Assembly (NCBI GenBank): GCA_945901825.1
Contig: CAMDMC010000006.1
Location: forward strand, 18,245-82,244
Origin: Bordetella parapertussis
GTDB taxonomy: Bacteria > Pseudomonadota > Gammaproteobacteria > Burkholderiales > Burkholderiaceae_A
Reading direction: 5' to 3'
Length of the DNA: 64,000 bases
Shown here: one piece after another, positions 1 to 9,490 of the stretch
Layout: each line of letters begins with the position of its first letter
How positions within the stretch are numbered: position 1 is the first letter of the stretch
The notes under the pieces: generated by a model
What the model was told of the DNA's origin: nothing
Databases searched by the model: none
The model's input: the letters and a program-made list of their open reading frames with translations, nothing else
Program-made: the position numbers and the translations under genes

Positions 1-3000
1 CAGCCGACATTGCCTCGCAGGCTTCCGGGCGTTGCTCGCAAAAGACCGGGGTAGCCCAGGCGATCAAGCAGGCGTCCCCCATTGACCACCGACAGCACAA
101 ACTGAAGTCGTGTCTGCGAGAGGCCAAGAGGATCGGCAAGGCTCAGGGCGGCCCATTGGCCTGAGCCTTCGAACCGGGCCTGTGGATTTTCAATGACCAG
201 GCTCGAAATATCCCACTGCGGCTGCAGGCGGGAGGGCGATGCCTCGAGCCGGAGCCGACCGAAATCTTTTTGTCCGCGACGGAAATCGTCAGCCTGCAGG
301 TCAATACGAGGCCAGCGACGTGCCTGGGCCAGCGAGGTGAGCATGGCGGGCGGCAGAGGAGCAGCACCTGCCGCAGGGTTGGATTCGGCGGCCGGACTGG
401 GCGGTGAGGCAGGAGGGTTCGTCGCCGTGACCTCGGGCTTTTCTTGCTGGCCCGGCGGCAGCCAAAGCCGGCTAAGGCGAGCTACAAGGCTGCCCGAGGA
501 CTCGCCTGCGGCTTGCGTCTCCGATGGGCTGGTGGAGTCCCAGACCAGCCGGCCTGCAACCTGGGGTGAATCAAGATCAACCTGCCATCGACCCCTCTCG
601 GGGGTTACCTCCGCCCTTACCCTTGAGAAGAGTTGGTTAGCAAACCGTACCTGCTGCGCGCGAATAAAAATGGCCCGCAGATCGTCTTGGCCTGACACTT
701 GCGCCGGACTTGGGGAATCAGGACGCAGGGGCGGATCCTCGAGGTATTGGTTTAGCGCGTTAAGCCAGTCATTGAGCTCGAGGCTCTCAGTGGCAAGGTT
801 TAAAACCAAGCCTTGGCCTGCAGGAAGCTTGGCCTGTTCCCCCCAGCTAAGACCTGCACGCAGTTGATGGGGCTGACCAGGTCGCAGGCGCTGGGAATCC
901 ACCAGACCAGAGAGCCTGTTGGACACCGTGGTCAACTGCCAAGACTGTCGCCTTTGCCCTGTTGCAAAAGAGGTCTGGCTCATGCGCACGGACAAGCCCC
1001 AGTCCTCGTTGGCGGCCTTACCAAGTGGCGCTGGCAGGGCAATTCCCATGCCCACAAGGCTGGAGCGAAGCTGCATCTGAAGCTCTGAGCGCTTGATGTC
1101 GGCCTCAATCTGGTAGCTCGACGCCCCACTAACAGCCGCCTTGGAGAGCGGAAGACCCATGGACTCTCGGAGCCAACTCATCAGCTCAACCGACTGAAAG
1201 TTTCCTCTGGCCACGAGGCGCGAGACCGCAGGCGACTGGACCCCCTGCGCGGGTTCTTGCCCCATCGATAGCCGTGTGCTGCCCCCGAGCGAGCGGGCCT
1301 GCACCGCCATGTAATGAAAACCCTGGTCAGAAAACAATAGCCTGCCCTCGAGCTGGGTGAGGGCGGGAAGACTGCCACCAAGCTTGAGCCCTGAACCTTT
1401 TAAGGCAAGCTCACCCTTCACAGTCGTCTCCGAGGCCTGGTTCAAGGGAACACGAAGCTCGAGCCCAAGGGTTCCCTGCCCCGAGGCCTCGGCATCGTCA
1501 AGCGCCTGACCAAGCCAACGCCTTACGGGCGATTGGTTGGCCGTCTGCACCATGCCAGCAAGACCGCCCGCGATCTCCCCCGACAGAAGGAGCATCGGAT
1601 CCTCAGAGAGCATGTCGACAATTTCGCCGCGGACTTCAACAATGGGGGCCTTTCCAAGAACGGCCTCGCGCCCCACAAACTGCAGGCTTGGTCCGTCAAA
1701 GCGAAGGTCAATATCGGCCGACTCGATGTCTGGCCAGCCGCGCGCAAAAAGAATACGCTGGTCCTCAAGCTGAAGTTGCGCCTTGAAAAGACCCTCGCGC
1801 CCATCGCGAAAAGGAAAGTCTTCAAGCGCGCCCTTCAGTTCGAAGCGACCCGACACCGGTTTGCCCTGACGAATGCCACGCTCAATCCAGGCCCGGGTCT
1901 GAGGGCCGATCTGTGCGGGCAGCAGCTGATGAACCTGCTCGGGTAAAAGGTCTGCGAGACTGCCCTCCATGGCGGCCTCGCCAAGACCCTGGCCTGCATA
2001 GTTATACGACCCCGAAAGCGTCAGGTCTGCCTGTGGCAGCTGCAGGCTGCCCGATGCAAGTCTGAAGTTGAAGTCCGAGGGAAGCCTTGCCTGCTCGGCA
2101 AGGCTTGCCAAAAGACCCGAGGCTGACCATTCGCCCTCAAGGCTTAGCTTCTCGATACGCAAAGGCGAGGCCGGAAAAACCTCGGGAAGGTTAAGCGCCA
2201 TGCCCTGCCCAGAGACGACTAGGCTACCCGTTTGCGGGCCTAACAAAACACGACCGGAAAGCCCTGAGATCACGGGGTGGGAGAGTTCACGAAAACTAAT
2301 GTCGGCAGACAGGTCGTCAAGCCACTGCCCAAGACTCTGAGAACCCAGGCGGCCGAGGTCGCCCGCCCAGTCCAGACGAACGGGTCCCAGGGCACCCTGC
2401 AGGGCGGGCATGGGCTGAATCATCGACAAAAGCGAGACGAGTTCAGCCGCCTCAAAGCCCTGTGCGCGAAGTTGTGTCTGCCCTGCACGAAGCTTGAGGT
2501 AAAGACCCTTGAGTCGCATCTCACCCTGTCCGGTCTGCTGGGCAACAGACGGATCTGCGGACGTGAGCTGCGGCGGCTGAGCCTTTAAGGCCTTAACCTT
2601 GGGGCTCTGGTCGGCATGCAGATCGTCCTGCCAGATCAGCCGAGCATCAATCACCGAAAGCGGCCCTTGCCACTGGAAAGCCTCAAGCAACGGGCCTGAT
2701 GACTCATCGGAGTCGGGGCTTAGCGCCACGCCTGCAAGCACCAGTTGTCCATCGGCCTTGCGGTGCAGCCGAAGCTTTAACCTTTCAATGCCAAGCTGGG
2801 AAAAAATAGGGATGCCCGCGGTAAGCGAATAAAACGTCCGCAGGCCAAAGTCGGCCGAAAGGCCCTCGACCGACGCAACGACCTCCCCTGTCGACCGCTG
2901 AACAAGCTCGGCCTCCCCAACAACCAGGCGTGGTGAGAGCCAGTCGGCCCATTGCGCCCGCGCATCACGGGCCCGCAGTTCAAGGTCAAGAGGGTCAAGC

Positions 3001-3209
3001 GTAGGCCCCACCGACTGGGCAAGGCGTTGAGGGCTATTGATAGTCTGGGCGAGCTCCGGCCATAGCCAATAACGAATGCCCAGGGCCGTTGCCAGCATGA
3101 CCACAACCACGACGGCCATGAGCCCAGCAAAGAAATTCCATGCCCACGATCTGCGACCAAGGCCCGCGGCGGGCAGTGCTTGAGCATCAGGATGGTTTGA
3201 ATTTGGCAT
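1..3209 (-). CDS. yhdP: YhdP/AsmA-like envelope protein (partial, 3' end missing)
   Basis: An open frame runs leftward from an ATG at 3209 to the window edge without a stop, giving about 1069 residues; family members are usually about 1250-1400 residues, so the C-terminus lies outside. The N-terminus has one hydrophobic segment (about residues 25-50), followed by long beta-rich, low-complexity sequence with many LxLxG-type strands, typical of AsmA-like/TIGR02099 bridge proteins. In enterobacteria YhdP spans the periplasm and helps move phospholipids to the outer membrane; that role is inferred here from the family. It is divergent from glnE, as in many Burkholderiales. A CATAAT hexamer overlaps the start codon, so initiation is not certain. 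Confidence 0.85.
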   Translation of the reverse strand, partial: MPNSNHPDAQALPAAGLGRRSWAWNFFAGLMAVVVVVMLATALGIRYWLWPELAQTINSPQRLAQSVGPTLDPLDLELRARDARAQWADWLSPRLVVGEAELVQRSTGEVVASVEGLSADFGLRTFYSLTAGIPIFSQLGIERLKLRLHRKADGQLVLAGVALSPDSDESSGPLLEAFQWQGPLSVIDARLIWQDDLHADQSPKVKALKAQPPQLTSADPSVAQQTGQGEMRLKGLYLKLRAGQTQLRAQGFEAAELVSLLSMIQPMPALQGALGPVRLDWAGDLGRLGSQSLGQWLDDLSADISFRELSHPVISGLSGRVLLGPQTGSLVVSGQGMALNLPEVFPASPLRIEKLSLEGEWSASGLLASLAEQARLPSDFNFRLASGSLQLPQADLTLSGSYNYAGQGLGEAAMEGSLADLLPEQVHQLLPAQIGPQTRAWIERGIRQGKPVSGRFELKGALEDFPFRDGREGLFKAQLQLEDQRILFARGWPDIESADIDLRFDGPSLQFVGREAVLGKAPIVEVRGEIVDMLSEDPMLLLSGEIAGGLAGMVQTANQSPVRRWLGQALDDAEASGQGTLGLELRVPLNQASETTVKGELALKGSGLKLGGSLPALTQLEGRLLFSDQGFHYMAVQARSLGGSTRLSMGQEPAQGVQSPAVSRLVARGNFQSVELMSWLRESMGLPLSKAAVSGASSYQIEADIKRSELQMQLRSSLVGMGIALPAPLGKAANEDWGLSVRMSQTSFATGQRRQSWQLTTVSNRLSGLVDSQRLRPGQPHQLRAGLSWGEQAKLPAGQGLVLNLATESLELNDWLNALNQYLEDPPLRPDSPSPAQVSGQDDLRAIFIRAQQVRFANQLFSRVRAEVTPERGRWQVDLDSPQVAGRLVWDSTSPSETQAAGESSGSLVARLSRLWLPPGQQEKPEVTATNPPASPPSPAAESNPAAGAAPLPPAMLTSLAQARRWPRIDLQADDFRRGQKDFGRLRLEASPSRLQPQWDISSLVIENPQARFEGSGQWAALSLADPLGLSQTRLQFVLSVVNGGRLLDRLGYPGLLRATPGSLRGNVG

Positions 3210-6031
3210 TATGGAAATTCTTGCATAGCTTTTTAAGGAGTCCAGCGATTTCCTGCCTTGCGCCCGCCTATCAAAAGGCCATAGACCACTCGGCCTTTGC
3301 TGAGCGAACGCTACCTCAGATCATGGCTCGCGATCAGTTGCTTTCAATTGAAAGCCCGTTGACGCGGCCGGTTCTTCAGGACCATTGGCATCGGCACTGG
3401 TCCGGAGCCTTGCCTGCTGGGCTGTCGGACACTGCAGAAAATAGGTTTGCGCAGGCCCTTCGTCAGTATCGAAATGCTGCAATGCTGGCCATTATGGCCC
3501 GAGACTTGGGCGGACTCTCGGACCTGCATGAGAATCTGCAGAGCATCTCAGAGCTTGCCGAGATCTGCCTAAACCTGGGCTACCAGCATTGCTGCGAGGC
3601 CATGATTGGCCGTCACGGTGTTGCCCGTCGGACAACGGGCGAGCCCGTTGACCTTTTAATTGTGGGTATGGGAAAGCTCGGCGGGCATGAACTTAATGCC
3701 TCCTCTGACATCGACCTCATTTACCTGCTTCCGGACGAAGGGCAGTCCGACGGCCGCCCCGACGATCATCCCGACGGGCCAGGCGGGGCACTTGATCTTC
3801 AGACGTACTTCACAAGGCTTGGCCGCCGACTGGCGGGCCTTCTTGGAGAATCCACTGCCGACGGGCTGGTCTTTCGGGTGGATTTAAGACTGCGACCCCA
3901 TGGCGACTCAGGGCCTGTGGTCTGCAGTTTCGAGATGCTCGAGAACTACCTGATTCGTTACGGCAGGGAGTGGGAACGCTACGCATGGATTAAGGCACGG
4001 CTCGTTAACAAGGCCGTGCTAAGCGACAAGGACCAGTTTGAAAAAGATGCCCGGCTGCTTGAGACTATTCGTAGGCCCTTCGTTTTTCGTCGCTACCTTG
4101 ACTTCAACGCCCTTGCCGCCCTGCGCGAACTGCATGGCCAGATTCGTGAAGAGGCCCAACGGCGCAGTCAGCGTCGGGAGGCCCGCATGGCAGGCGACTA
4201 TGAGATGGTGGACGTTAAGCTTGGGCCTGGTGGCATTCGCGAAATTGAGTTCATCGGCCAGCTCTTTCAGCTCATTCGGGGGGGGCGCGACCCCGCGCTG
4301 CAGTCTCGGGTCTGCCTTGAGGTTTTAAAGCTCCTTCGTGACCAGGCTCGTATAAGCGAGCACGAGTACCTGGAACTCTGCGCGGCCTACGAATTCTGGC
4401 GACGGCTTGAACATCGGCTGCAGTACGAAGAGGACGCCCAGACGCACGTGTTGTCGGGCTCTGCGAAGGCCTATTTGAAAATGGCACAAGCCATGGGGCT
4501 TGACTCCGCCGAGGCGCTTTGCGTAAACATCGAAGCGCACCGCTCGCATGTCATTCCCATTTTTGAAAAGCTTTTTCGTAAGGAGGCCCCGGGGCTCGAA
4601 AAAGCAACCTCTGAGACAAAAGATGCCGACGACCTCGGCGAGCCTGCGGAAAAGTCGGAAACCCCCACCGAACGGGCAAACGACGCAGACAGCCGGCTGG
4701 AGAGACTGCGCATACGCATCAAGGCGATTGTCAGAGAACATGCTGACGCACAGAGGCTTGAACGCGGGCTTAACGAACTTGTCGACGGTCTGCGCCGACG
4801 CAGTTCCTACCTCGCCCTTTTCGATGAGTACCCCGAGACACTCGAGCGCGTGGCCAAGGTCATGGCGACCTCGTCTTGGGCCGCCTCCTACATGCAACGC
4901 CATCCTATTGTTCTAGATGAGCTGCTTGACCGACGTGGTCTTGACGAGGCGGGCGACCTCGACCGGCTGGCAGGCCAGCTTCATGCCAGCCTTGAGGATG
5001 CGCAGCTTCATGGCGAGCCTGATGTTGAGCGTCAGATGGATATCCTGCGCGAGACGCACCATGGTCATCTTTTTCGATTATTGGTTCAGGACCTTGATGG
5101 CCTGCTTTCGGTGGAACATCTCTCCGATCGACTCTCCGGTCTTGCCGATGTCATGATTGACGCCACGCTGCGCTCGGCCTGGAAGGCCACTCCCCGGCGC
5201 CACCAGCAGGACCCGCAGTTCGCCGTTATTGCCTACGGCAAGCTTGGCGGAAAAGAACTGGGTTACGCCTCCGACCTCGACCTGATTTTTCTGCACAACG
5301 ACGCCGATGACATGGCCCAGGAGGTCTATGCACGACTGGCCAAACGCATCAATGTCTGGCTGTCCACCAATACGGCGGCCGGTAGCCTCTTTGAGATTGA
5401 CCTGCGGTTGCGGCCCAACGGCAATGCGGGTTTACTTGTGACCGACCTACCCGGCTTTATCGACTACCAAGAAAAGCATGCCTGGATCTGGGAGCATCAG
5501 GCCTTAACGCGCGCGCGGTTCTGCGCGGGTGATGCCTCCATTGGGCGAGCCTTCGAGCAGGCTCGCATTCAGATTCTTCGGCAACCCCGTCAGGCGCAGG
5601 CGCTTCAGGAAGAAATTCTTGCCATGCGCAGGCGCATGCACGATGGCCATCCCAATCCAAGCGGCGAGTTCGACCTTAAACACGACCGAGCCGGCATGGT
5701 GGATATCGAGTTTATGGTGCAGGCGCTGGTGCTCGAGTACAGCCATACCCATGCCGAGCTTACGGGCAACCTGGGAAATATTGCCCTTCTCACCATGGCG
5801 GGCAGGCTTGGGCTTATTGAGCCAGAAAAGGCCAAAAAAGTAGCCGAGGCCTACCGACGGTTCCGCAGGTACCAGCACAGGCTTCGACTCGCAGGCGCAA
5901 GCTCGGCTCGGGTCGCGCCCGATGCCTTTGAGGTCGACCGCCAGGCCGTTGCCGATCTCTGGCAAGACGTCTTTGACAAGGCGCCGGACGTCATTCGAAG
6001 CCTTTCAGAGATTCGCGGTAAGGCGAGCTAG
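3140..6031 (+). CDS. glnE: Bifunctional glutamine synthetase adenylyltransferase/adenylyl-removing enzyme
   Basis: GlnE adenylylates and deadenylylates glutamine synthetase in response to PII, setting nitrogen assimilation. Both nucleotidyltransferase halves are visible: GMGKLGG...SSDIDLIY near residue 176 (removase half) and AYGKLGG...ASDLDLIF near residue 697 (transferase half), each with the DxD metal motif. The frame opens at ATG 3140, but that start would overlap divergent yhdP by 70 bp and puts about 36 unrelated residues before the conserved region. No ATG lies between 3140 and the conserved N-terminus. An AAGGAG at 3235-3240 sits 7 nt before an in-frame ATT at 3248, a likely non-AUG start giving 927 residues; TTG at 3221 is another option. 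The stop at 6031 is firm. Confidence 0.95.
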   Translation: MPTICDQGPRRAVLEHQDGLNLALWKFLHSFLRSPAISCLAPAYQKAIDHSAFAERTLPQIMARDQLLSIESPLTRPVLQDHWHRHWSGALPAGLSDTAENRFAQALRQYRNAAMLAIMARDLGGLSDLHENLQSISELAEICLNLGYQHCCEAMIGRHGVARRTTGEPVDLLIVGMGKLGGHELNASSDIDLIYLLPDEGQSDGRPDDHPDGPGGALDLQTYFTRLGRRLAGLLGESTADGLVFRVDLRLRPHGDSGPVVCSFEMLENYLIRYGREWERYAWIKARLVNKAVLSDKDQFEKDARLLETIRRPFVFRRYLDFNALAALRELHGQIREEAQRRSQRREARMAGDYEMVDVKLGPGGIREIEFIGQLFQLIRGGRDPALQSRVCLEVLKLLRDQARISEHEYLELCAAYEFWRRLEHRLQYEEDAQTHVLSGSAKAYLKMAQAMGLDSAEALCVNIEAHRSHVIPIFEKLFRKEAPGLEKATSETKDADDLGEPAEKSETPTERANDADSRLERLRIRIKAIVREHADAQRLERGLNELVDGLRRRSSYLALFDEYPETLERVAKVMATSSWAASYMQRHPIVLDELLDRRGLDEAGDLDRLAGQLHASLEDAQLHGEPDVERQMDILRETHHGHLFRLLVQDLDGLLSVEHLSDRLSGLADVMIDATLRSAWKATPRRHQQDPQFAVIAYGKLGGKELGYASDLDLIFLHNDADDMAQEVYARLAKRINVWLSTNTAAGSLFEIDLRLRPNGNAGLLVTDLPGFIDYQEKHAWIWEHQALTRARFCAGDASIGRAFEQARIQILRQPRQAQALQEEILAMRRRMHDGHPNPSGEFDLKHDRAGMVDIEFMVQALVLEYSHTHAELTGNLGNIALLTMAGRLGLIEPEKAKKVAEAYRRFRRYQHRLRLAGASSARVAPDAFEVDRQAVADLWQDVFDKAPDVIRSLSEIRGKAS

Positions 6032-6131
6032 AATGACGTTCGAATAAGTATCACCCTGGCTGTCCAAGGCCTGTGTCGCGCAGGTTGTTGGGTCAGCGGG
6101 TCCGAGGTTACTTCCCAAGGAGAGTCTTTTC

Positions 6132-7052
6132 ATGTCAATGGCTGATCGCGATGGTGAGATCTGGATGGATGGCCGATTTGTGGACTGGCGCGAGGCCAAT
6201 ATCCATGTGTTAACCCATACGCTGCACTATGGCATGGGCATCTTTGAAGGCGTGCGCTGCTATGAGACCGGTTCGGGCAGCGCCATTTTCCGGCTCAAAG
6301 ACCATACCCAGCGTCTGCTTAACTCTGCCAAGATCTTCCAGATGAACATTGGCTATTCCAAAGAAGAGTTGATGCAGGCGCAGCTTGAGACGGTCCGGCG
6401 CAACAAGCTGAAGTCCTGTTACATTCGCCCCATTGTCTGGATCGGTTCTGAGCGCCTGGGCATCGCCACAAACAACAACAAAATTCACATGGCCATCGCA
6501 GCATGGCCCTGGGGGGCCTACCTGGGCGAAGAAGGCCTTGCCAAAGGCATTCGGGTAAAGACCAGTTCCTTCACCCGTCATCATGTCAATGTGTCAATGG
6601 TTCGAGCCAAGGCCAGTGGCTACTACATCAATTCCATTCTTGCCCACCAAGAGGTTTGTGGCATGGGCTATGACGAGGCCCTGCTGTTGGATACCGAAGG
6701 CTATGTCTCCGAAGGCGCCGGGGAGAACTTGTTTATTGTGAAATCAGGAAGGCTCTTCACACCCGATCTCGCCTCCTGCCTCGATGGCATTACACGTGAT
6801 TCGGTTATGACCATCGCGAAGGACTTTGGCATTGAGATTGTTGAGAAGCGAATTACTCGCGATGAAATTTATTGTGCGGATGAGGCCTTTTTCACGGGCA
6901 CGGCAGCCGAGGTAACCCCAATTCGCGAGCTTGACGACCGTAGCATCGGCGAAGGCCAGCGCGGGCCGATCACCGAGAAGATCCAGGCCTGCTTTTTCGA
7001 GGTCGTTTCAGGCCGGGCACCAAAGTACCAAAGCTGGCTCTCGCCCATTTAG
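6132..7052 (+). CDS. ilvE: Branched-chain amino acid aminotransferase
   Basis: IlvE is a class IV PLP aminotransferase that interconverts leucine, isoleucine and valine with their 2-keto acids using glutamate/2-oxoglutarate. The 306-residue length is normal. The PLP lysine is K160 in the segment VRAKASGYYINS, and the conserved SEGAGENLF motif follows about 55 residues later. The start is ATG 6132, preceded by AAGGAGAG at 6116-6123. It follows glnE by 100 bp and precedes a small zinc-finger gene, a neighbourhood common in Burkholderiales. No leucine-rich leader peptide or attenuator is visible upstream. Confidence 0.97.
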   Translation: MSMADRDGEIWMDGRFVDWREANIHVLTHTLHYGMGIFEGVRCYETGSGSAIFRLKDHTQRLLNSAKIFQMNIGYSKEELMQAQLETVRRNKLKSCYIRPIVWIGSERLGIATNNNKIHMAIAAWPWGAYLGEEGLAKGIRVKTSSFTRHHVNVSMVRAKASGYYINSILAHQEVCGMGYDEALLLDTEGYVSEGAGENLFIVKSGRLFTPDLASCLDGITRDSVMTIAKDFGIEIVEKRITRDEIYCADEAFFTGTAAEVTPIRELDDRSIGEGQRGPITEKIQACFFEVVSGRAPKYQSWLSPI

Positions 7053-7077
7053 TGCCAAGGCTCAGAATCGACGAAGA

Positions 7078-7308
7078 ATGCAAGAACTCAACAAACCCTC
7101 AGGCACGGACAACCCTGCATCCCAGGCTTCTTCAGAGCAGGCCGCTAGCCTTCGTGTGTCGCAGAGCGAGCTGCCTATTGTTTGCCCCAATCCCCGCATG
7201 CCGCTCTGGAGCAGCCATCCCAAGGTGTTTCTTGAGCTCAATGATGAAGGCGTGGCCAAGTGCCCTTACTGCGGTACTCGGTATCGGCTTCAAGAGGCCA
7301 CAGACTAA
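7078..7308 (+). CDS. Small CHCC-type zinc-finger protein
   Basis: This 76-residue protein has the pattern C-x10-H-x13-CPYCGTRYRL near its C-terminus, matching the zf-CHCC family (related to the NDUFS6 subunit domain of mitochondrial complex I). The four ligands would bind one zinc ion. The first 35 residues are polar and probably disordered. I chose ATG 7078, 25 bp after the ilvE stop; a longer in-frame start at 6931 would lie inside ilvE and adds no conserved sequence. It is probably co-transcribed with ilvE. The function of the bacterial family is not established. Confidence 0.85.
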   Translation: MQELNKPSGTDNPASQASSEQAASLRVSQSELPIVCPNPRMPLWSSHPKVFLELNDEGVAKCPYCGTRYRLQEATD

Positions 7309-7328
7309 ATCCTCGATTCCAGTAAGCG

Positions 7329-8933
7329 CTAGAGCTTTGACTGGCTCTTTTCGAACTGAATCTCCTTGCGCAGGCTGGCCAGACGCGCATCAATCATGGA
7401 CATCACGGTGAAGTCGGCATCGTTGGCCTTGCGAGCTAGCTTTAACTGCTCAAGCGCCGCATTAAGGGCGCCAGCCCGCCGATAGCGCTCTGCTGTTGCC
7501 CAGTGCGCAAGCGTCTGCCGGCCTGCCGAAGAGGCCGCCTGGGCCTGCAGTGCCCATCCCTGAAGGTCGTCAGGCCAACGACTGGTGTAGGACTGCGCAA
7601 AAGTGAGGGCCTGGTCATAACGGCCGAGACCCTCGACAATTCGAATGCTCAGGCGGGCAAGCTGCCTGCGGCTAATGGAGTTGTCCTTGGCCGCAAGGGC
7701 AGGCTGAAGGCGGGCAAAGGCTTCTTGCAACCGACCCGCAGCAAGCAGAACCTCCAGTCGCGTTGTCTGAATTAAGGGGCTTGCCCAGGCGTGAACATTC
7801 GCGTCGCGCGCAAGCGCCTCGGCCTGGGTCAGTCGGCTTAAGGCAGCCTCGTAGCGCCTCTGGCCGGCTGCGACCCAGGCCATAGCATAGGCGACGGCAG
7901 ACTGCTCCAGGGCTTTACCCGCAGACTCATCAAAGGCCTTTTGAAGTCGCAGCTGGCTCTTGGCAAGGCCATCAACCGAACGGTCCGAGAGCGCCCCTGT
8001 GCGTGCCCGCAGCCAACGAAACTCTAGCGTGTCTTGCGCACCAAGGCCTGGGCTTGAGCGGGTCAGATCCGGGCTTTTCTGAGGGTCGAGCTGCGACAGG
8101 CGGGTCTGCACATCGGCAATACGCTCACTGGTTAGCGGGTGGGAGCGTACCCAGTTCGGTGCGGCGGATTCATAAAACTCACCGGCACGAGAAAGCTTCT
8201 GAAAAAGGCTTGCCATGGCCTGCGGATCAAAGCCGGCCTCTTGCATGAGACCAAGCCCCACCCGATCGGCCTCGCGCTCGGCCTCGCGTGAAAAGGCCAG
8301 CTGGTCTTGAACCGCCACTGTCTGGCCCAAAGACATGATCCCCATGGCGGCATCCGCGCTGCTTGATGCGGCCATGGCCGCGAGCAGCGCGGCGGCAATC
8401 ATGACCGCAGAGGACTGACGACGCTGGCCAAACTGCCTTGAAATATGGCGCTGGCTGACATGGCCGATTTCATGGGCAAGCACCGATATAAGCTCGGACT
8501 CGGACTGGGACTGGGCCATCAAGCCGGTGTGGATGCCAATAAAGCCCCCCGGCAAGGCAAAGGCGTTGATGGCAGGGTCACGCACTGCAAAGAAACGAAA
8601 CTCATCAGGCTCAATCGACTGGCCAGGCCGAAGATGCCCCTGAAGGAGCGCCGCCTGCAGAAGACGGGCCGACTGGGCAGCCAGATAATCTTCAAGCTCC
8701 GGGTCATCGGCCACCACCCCGGCCCGTAGAAACTCTTGAAAGACCTGACGGCCAAGCCGTCGCTCGGCTGCAAGACTAAGACCATCGGCATCGGCCTCGC
8801 CGAGCTGAGGCAGTTGTTCAGTGCCGACCCGCGTCTGTGCATAGGCGCCTGAGGCAAGCGTCATTAAGAACATGGCCGCAAAAACTGCCGCCATGGTGCG
8901 AGGGATGCTTCTGTAAGAATGAACAGTTGCCAT
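7329..8933 (-). CDS. bepA: BepA-like M48 metalloprotease with TPR-type C-terminus
   Basis: The protein (534 residues from ATG 8933) has a signal peptide with two arginines before a hydrophobic core ending ASGAYAQ, then a zinc protease domain with the HEXXH motif in VLAHEIGHVSQRH. The C-terminal half is helical with TPR-like repeats. This architecture is that of BepA/YfgC, a periplasmic chaperone-protease that helps LptD and BAM assembly or degrades misfolded outer-membrane proteins; that role is inferred. The frame continues upstream to 9314, but that would cover divergent moaC. Only 18 bp separate its start codon from that of moaC, and no clear Shine-Dalgarno sequence fits; see the leaderless-promoter finding. 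Confidence 0.92.
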   Translation of the reverse strand: MATVHSYRSIPRTMAAVFAAMFLMTLASGAYAQTRVGTEQLPQLGEADADGLSLAAERRLGRQVFQEFLRAGVVADDPELEDYLAAQSARLLQAALLQGHLRPGQSIEPDEFRFFAVRDPAINAFALPGGFIGIHTGLMAQSQSESELISVLAHEIGHVSQRHISRQFGQRRQSSAVMIAAALLAAMAASSSADAAMGIMSLGQTVAVQDQLAFSREAEREADRVGLGLMQEAGFDPQAMASLFQKLSRAGEFYESAAPNWVRSHPLTSERIADVQTRLSQLDPQKSPDLTRSSPGLGAQDTLEFRWLRARTGALSDRSVDGLAKSQLRLQKAFDESAGKALEQSAVAYAMAWVAAGQRRYEAALSRLTQAEALARDANVHAWASPLIQTTRLEVLLAAGRLQEAFARLQPALAAKDNSISRRQLARLSIRIVEGLGRYDQALTFAQSYTSRWPDDLQGWALQAQAASSAGRQTLAHWATAERYRRAGALNAALEQLKLARKANDADFTVMSMIDARLASLRKEIQFEKSQSKL

Positions 8934-8951
8934 AGCCTTATCATAGGGCCG

Positions 8952-9434
8952 ATGGACTCCCCGCTTAGTCATTTCAACCAAGACGGTAAAGCTGAAATGG
9001 TGGACGTTTCGCAAAAGGCCGACACAACCCGTCAGGCACGAGCAAGCGGCTTTATCGTGATGCGACCGGATGTGCTTACCCTTGTGCGGCAAGGTCAGGC
9101 AGCCAAGGGGGACGTCCTTGGTGTGGCTCGCATCGCAGCCATTCAGGGGGCCAAACGAACCAGCGAACTTATCCCGCTTTGCCACCCTCTTCCCATTCAA
9201 CACATTGGCGTGCAGTTCGACTGCCTGGACCAACCATGCGGCGTACGCTGCCAGGTGTCCGTGACCACCACCGGAAAGACGGGCGTTGAAATGGAGGCGC
9301 TTACCGGCGTGCAAATTGCGCTGCTCACCATCTACGACATGCTCAAAGCCGCCCAGAAGGACATGGTCATAACCGATGTCCAGTTGGACGAAAAAACAGG
9401 CGGTAAGTCGGGCCCCTTTACAAGAGGCGGCTAA
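8952..9434 (+). CDS. moaC: Cyclic pyranopterin monophosphate synthase
   Basis: MoaC converts 3',8-cyclo-7,8-dihydroGTP to cyclic pyranopterin monophosphate in molybdenum cofactor synthesis. The 160-residue protein aligns well by eye with E. coli MoaC, including EMVDVS near the N-terminus, RTSELIPLCHPLP, GKTGVEMEALTG and the catalytic-lysine region AAQKDMVI. I chose ATG 8952 because it places the SHFNQDGKAEMVDV start at the family position; ATG 8919 would run back across the bepA start. It is the only molybdopterin gene in the window. Confidence 0.96.
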   Translation: MDSPLSHFNQDGKAEMVDVSQKADTTRQARASGFIVMRPDVLTLVRQGQAAKGDVLGVARIAAIQGAKRTSELIPLCHPLPIQHIGVQFDCLDQPCGVRCQVSVTTTGKTGVEMEALTGVQIALLTIYDMLKAAQKDMVITDVQLDEKTGGKSGPFTRGG

Positions 9435-9490
9435 ACGAGGCTCGGGCTCGCTGAGTTGTTGGGCGTGTGCTCGAAGCTCCGGGCTGCACC

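Noticed and set aside
193-3187. Several plus- and minus-frame openings of 60-220 codons
   Set aside because: They are shadows of yhdP, which runs off the left edge and reads through the whole region; their compositions are not protein-like.
6931-7077. Longer start for the zinc-finger protein
   Set aside because: The extension lies entirely inside ilvE and lacks conserved sequence.
7329-9314. 661-codon version of the M48 protease
   Set aside because: The extra N-terminus covers divergent moaC; the signal peptide fits the 8933 start.
9435-9490. Terminator between convergent moaC and mgtE
   Set aside because: No stem with a T-run could be found in either direction.
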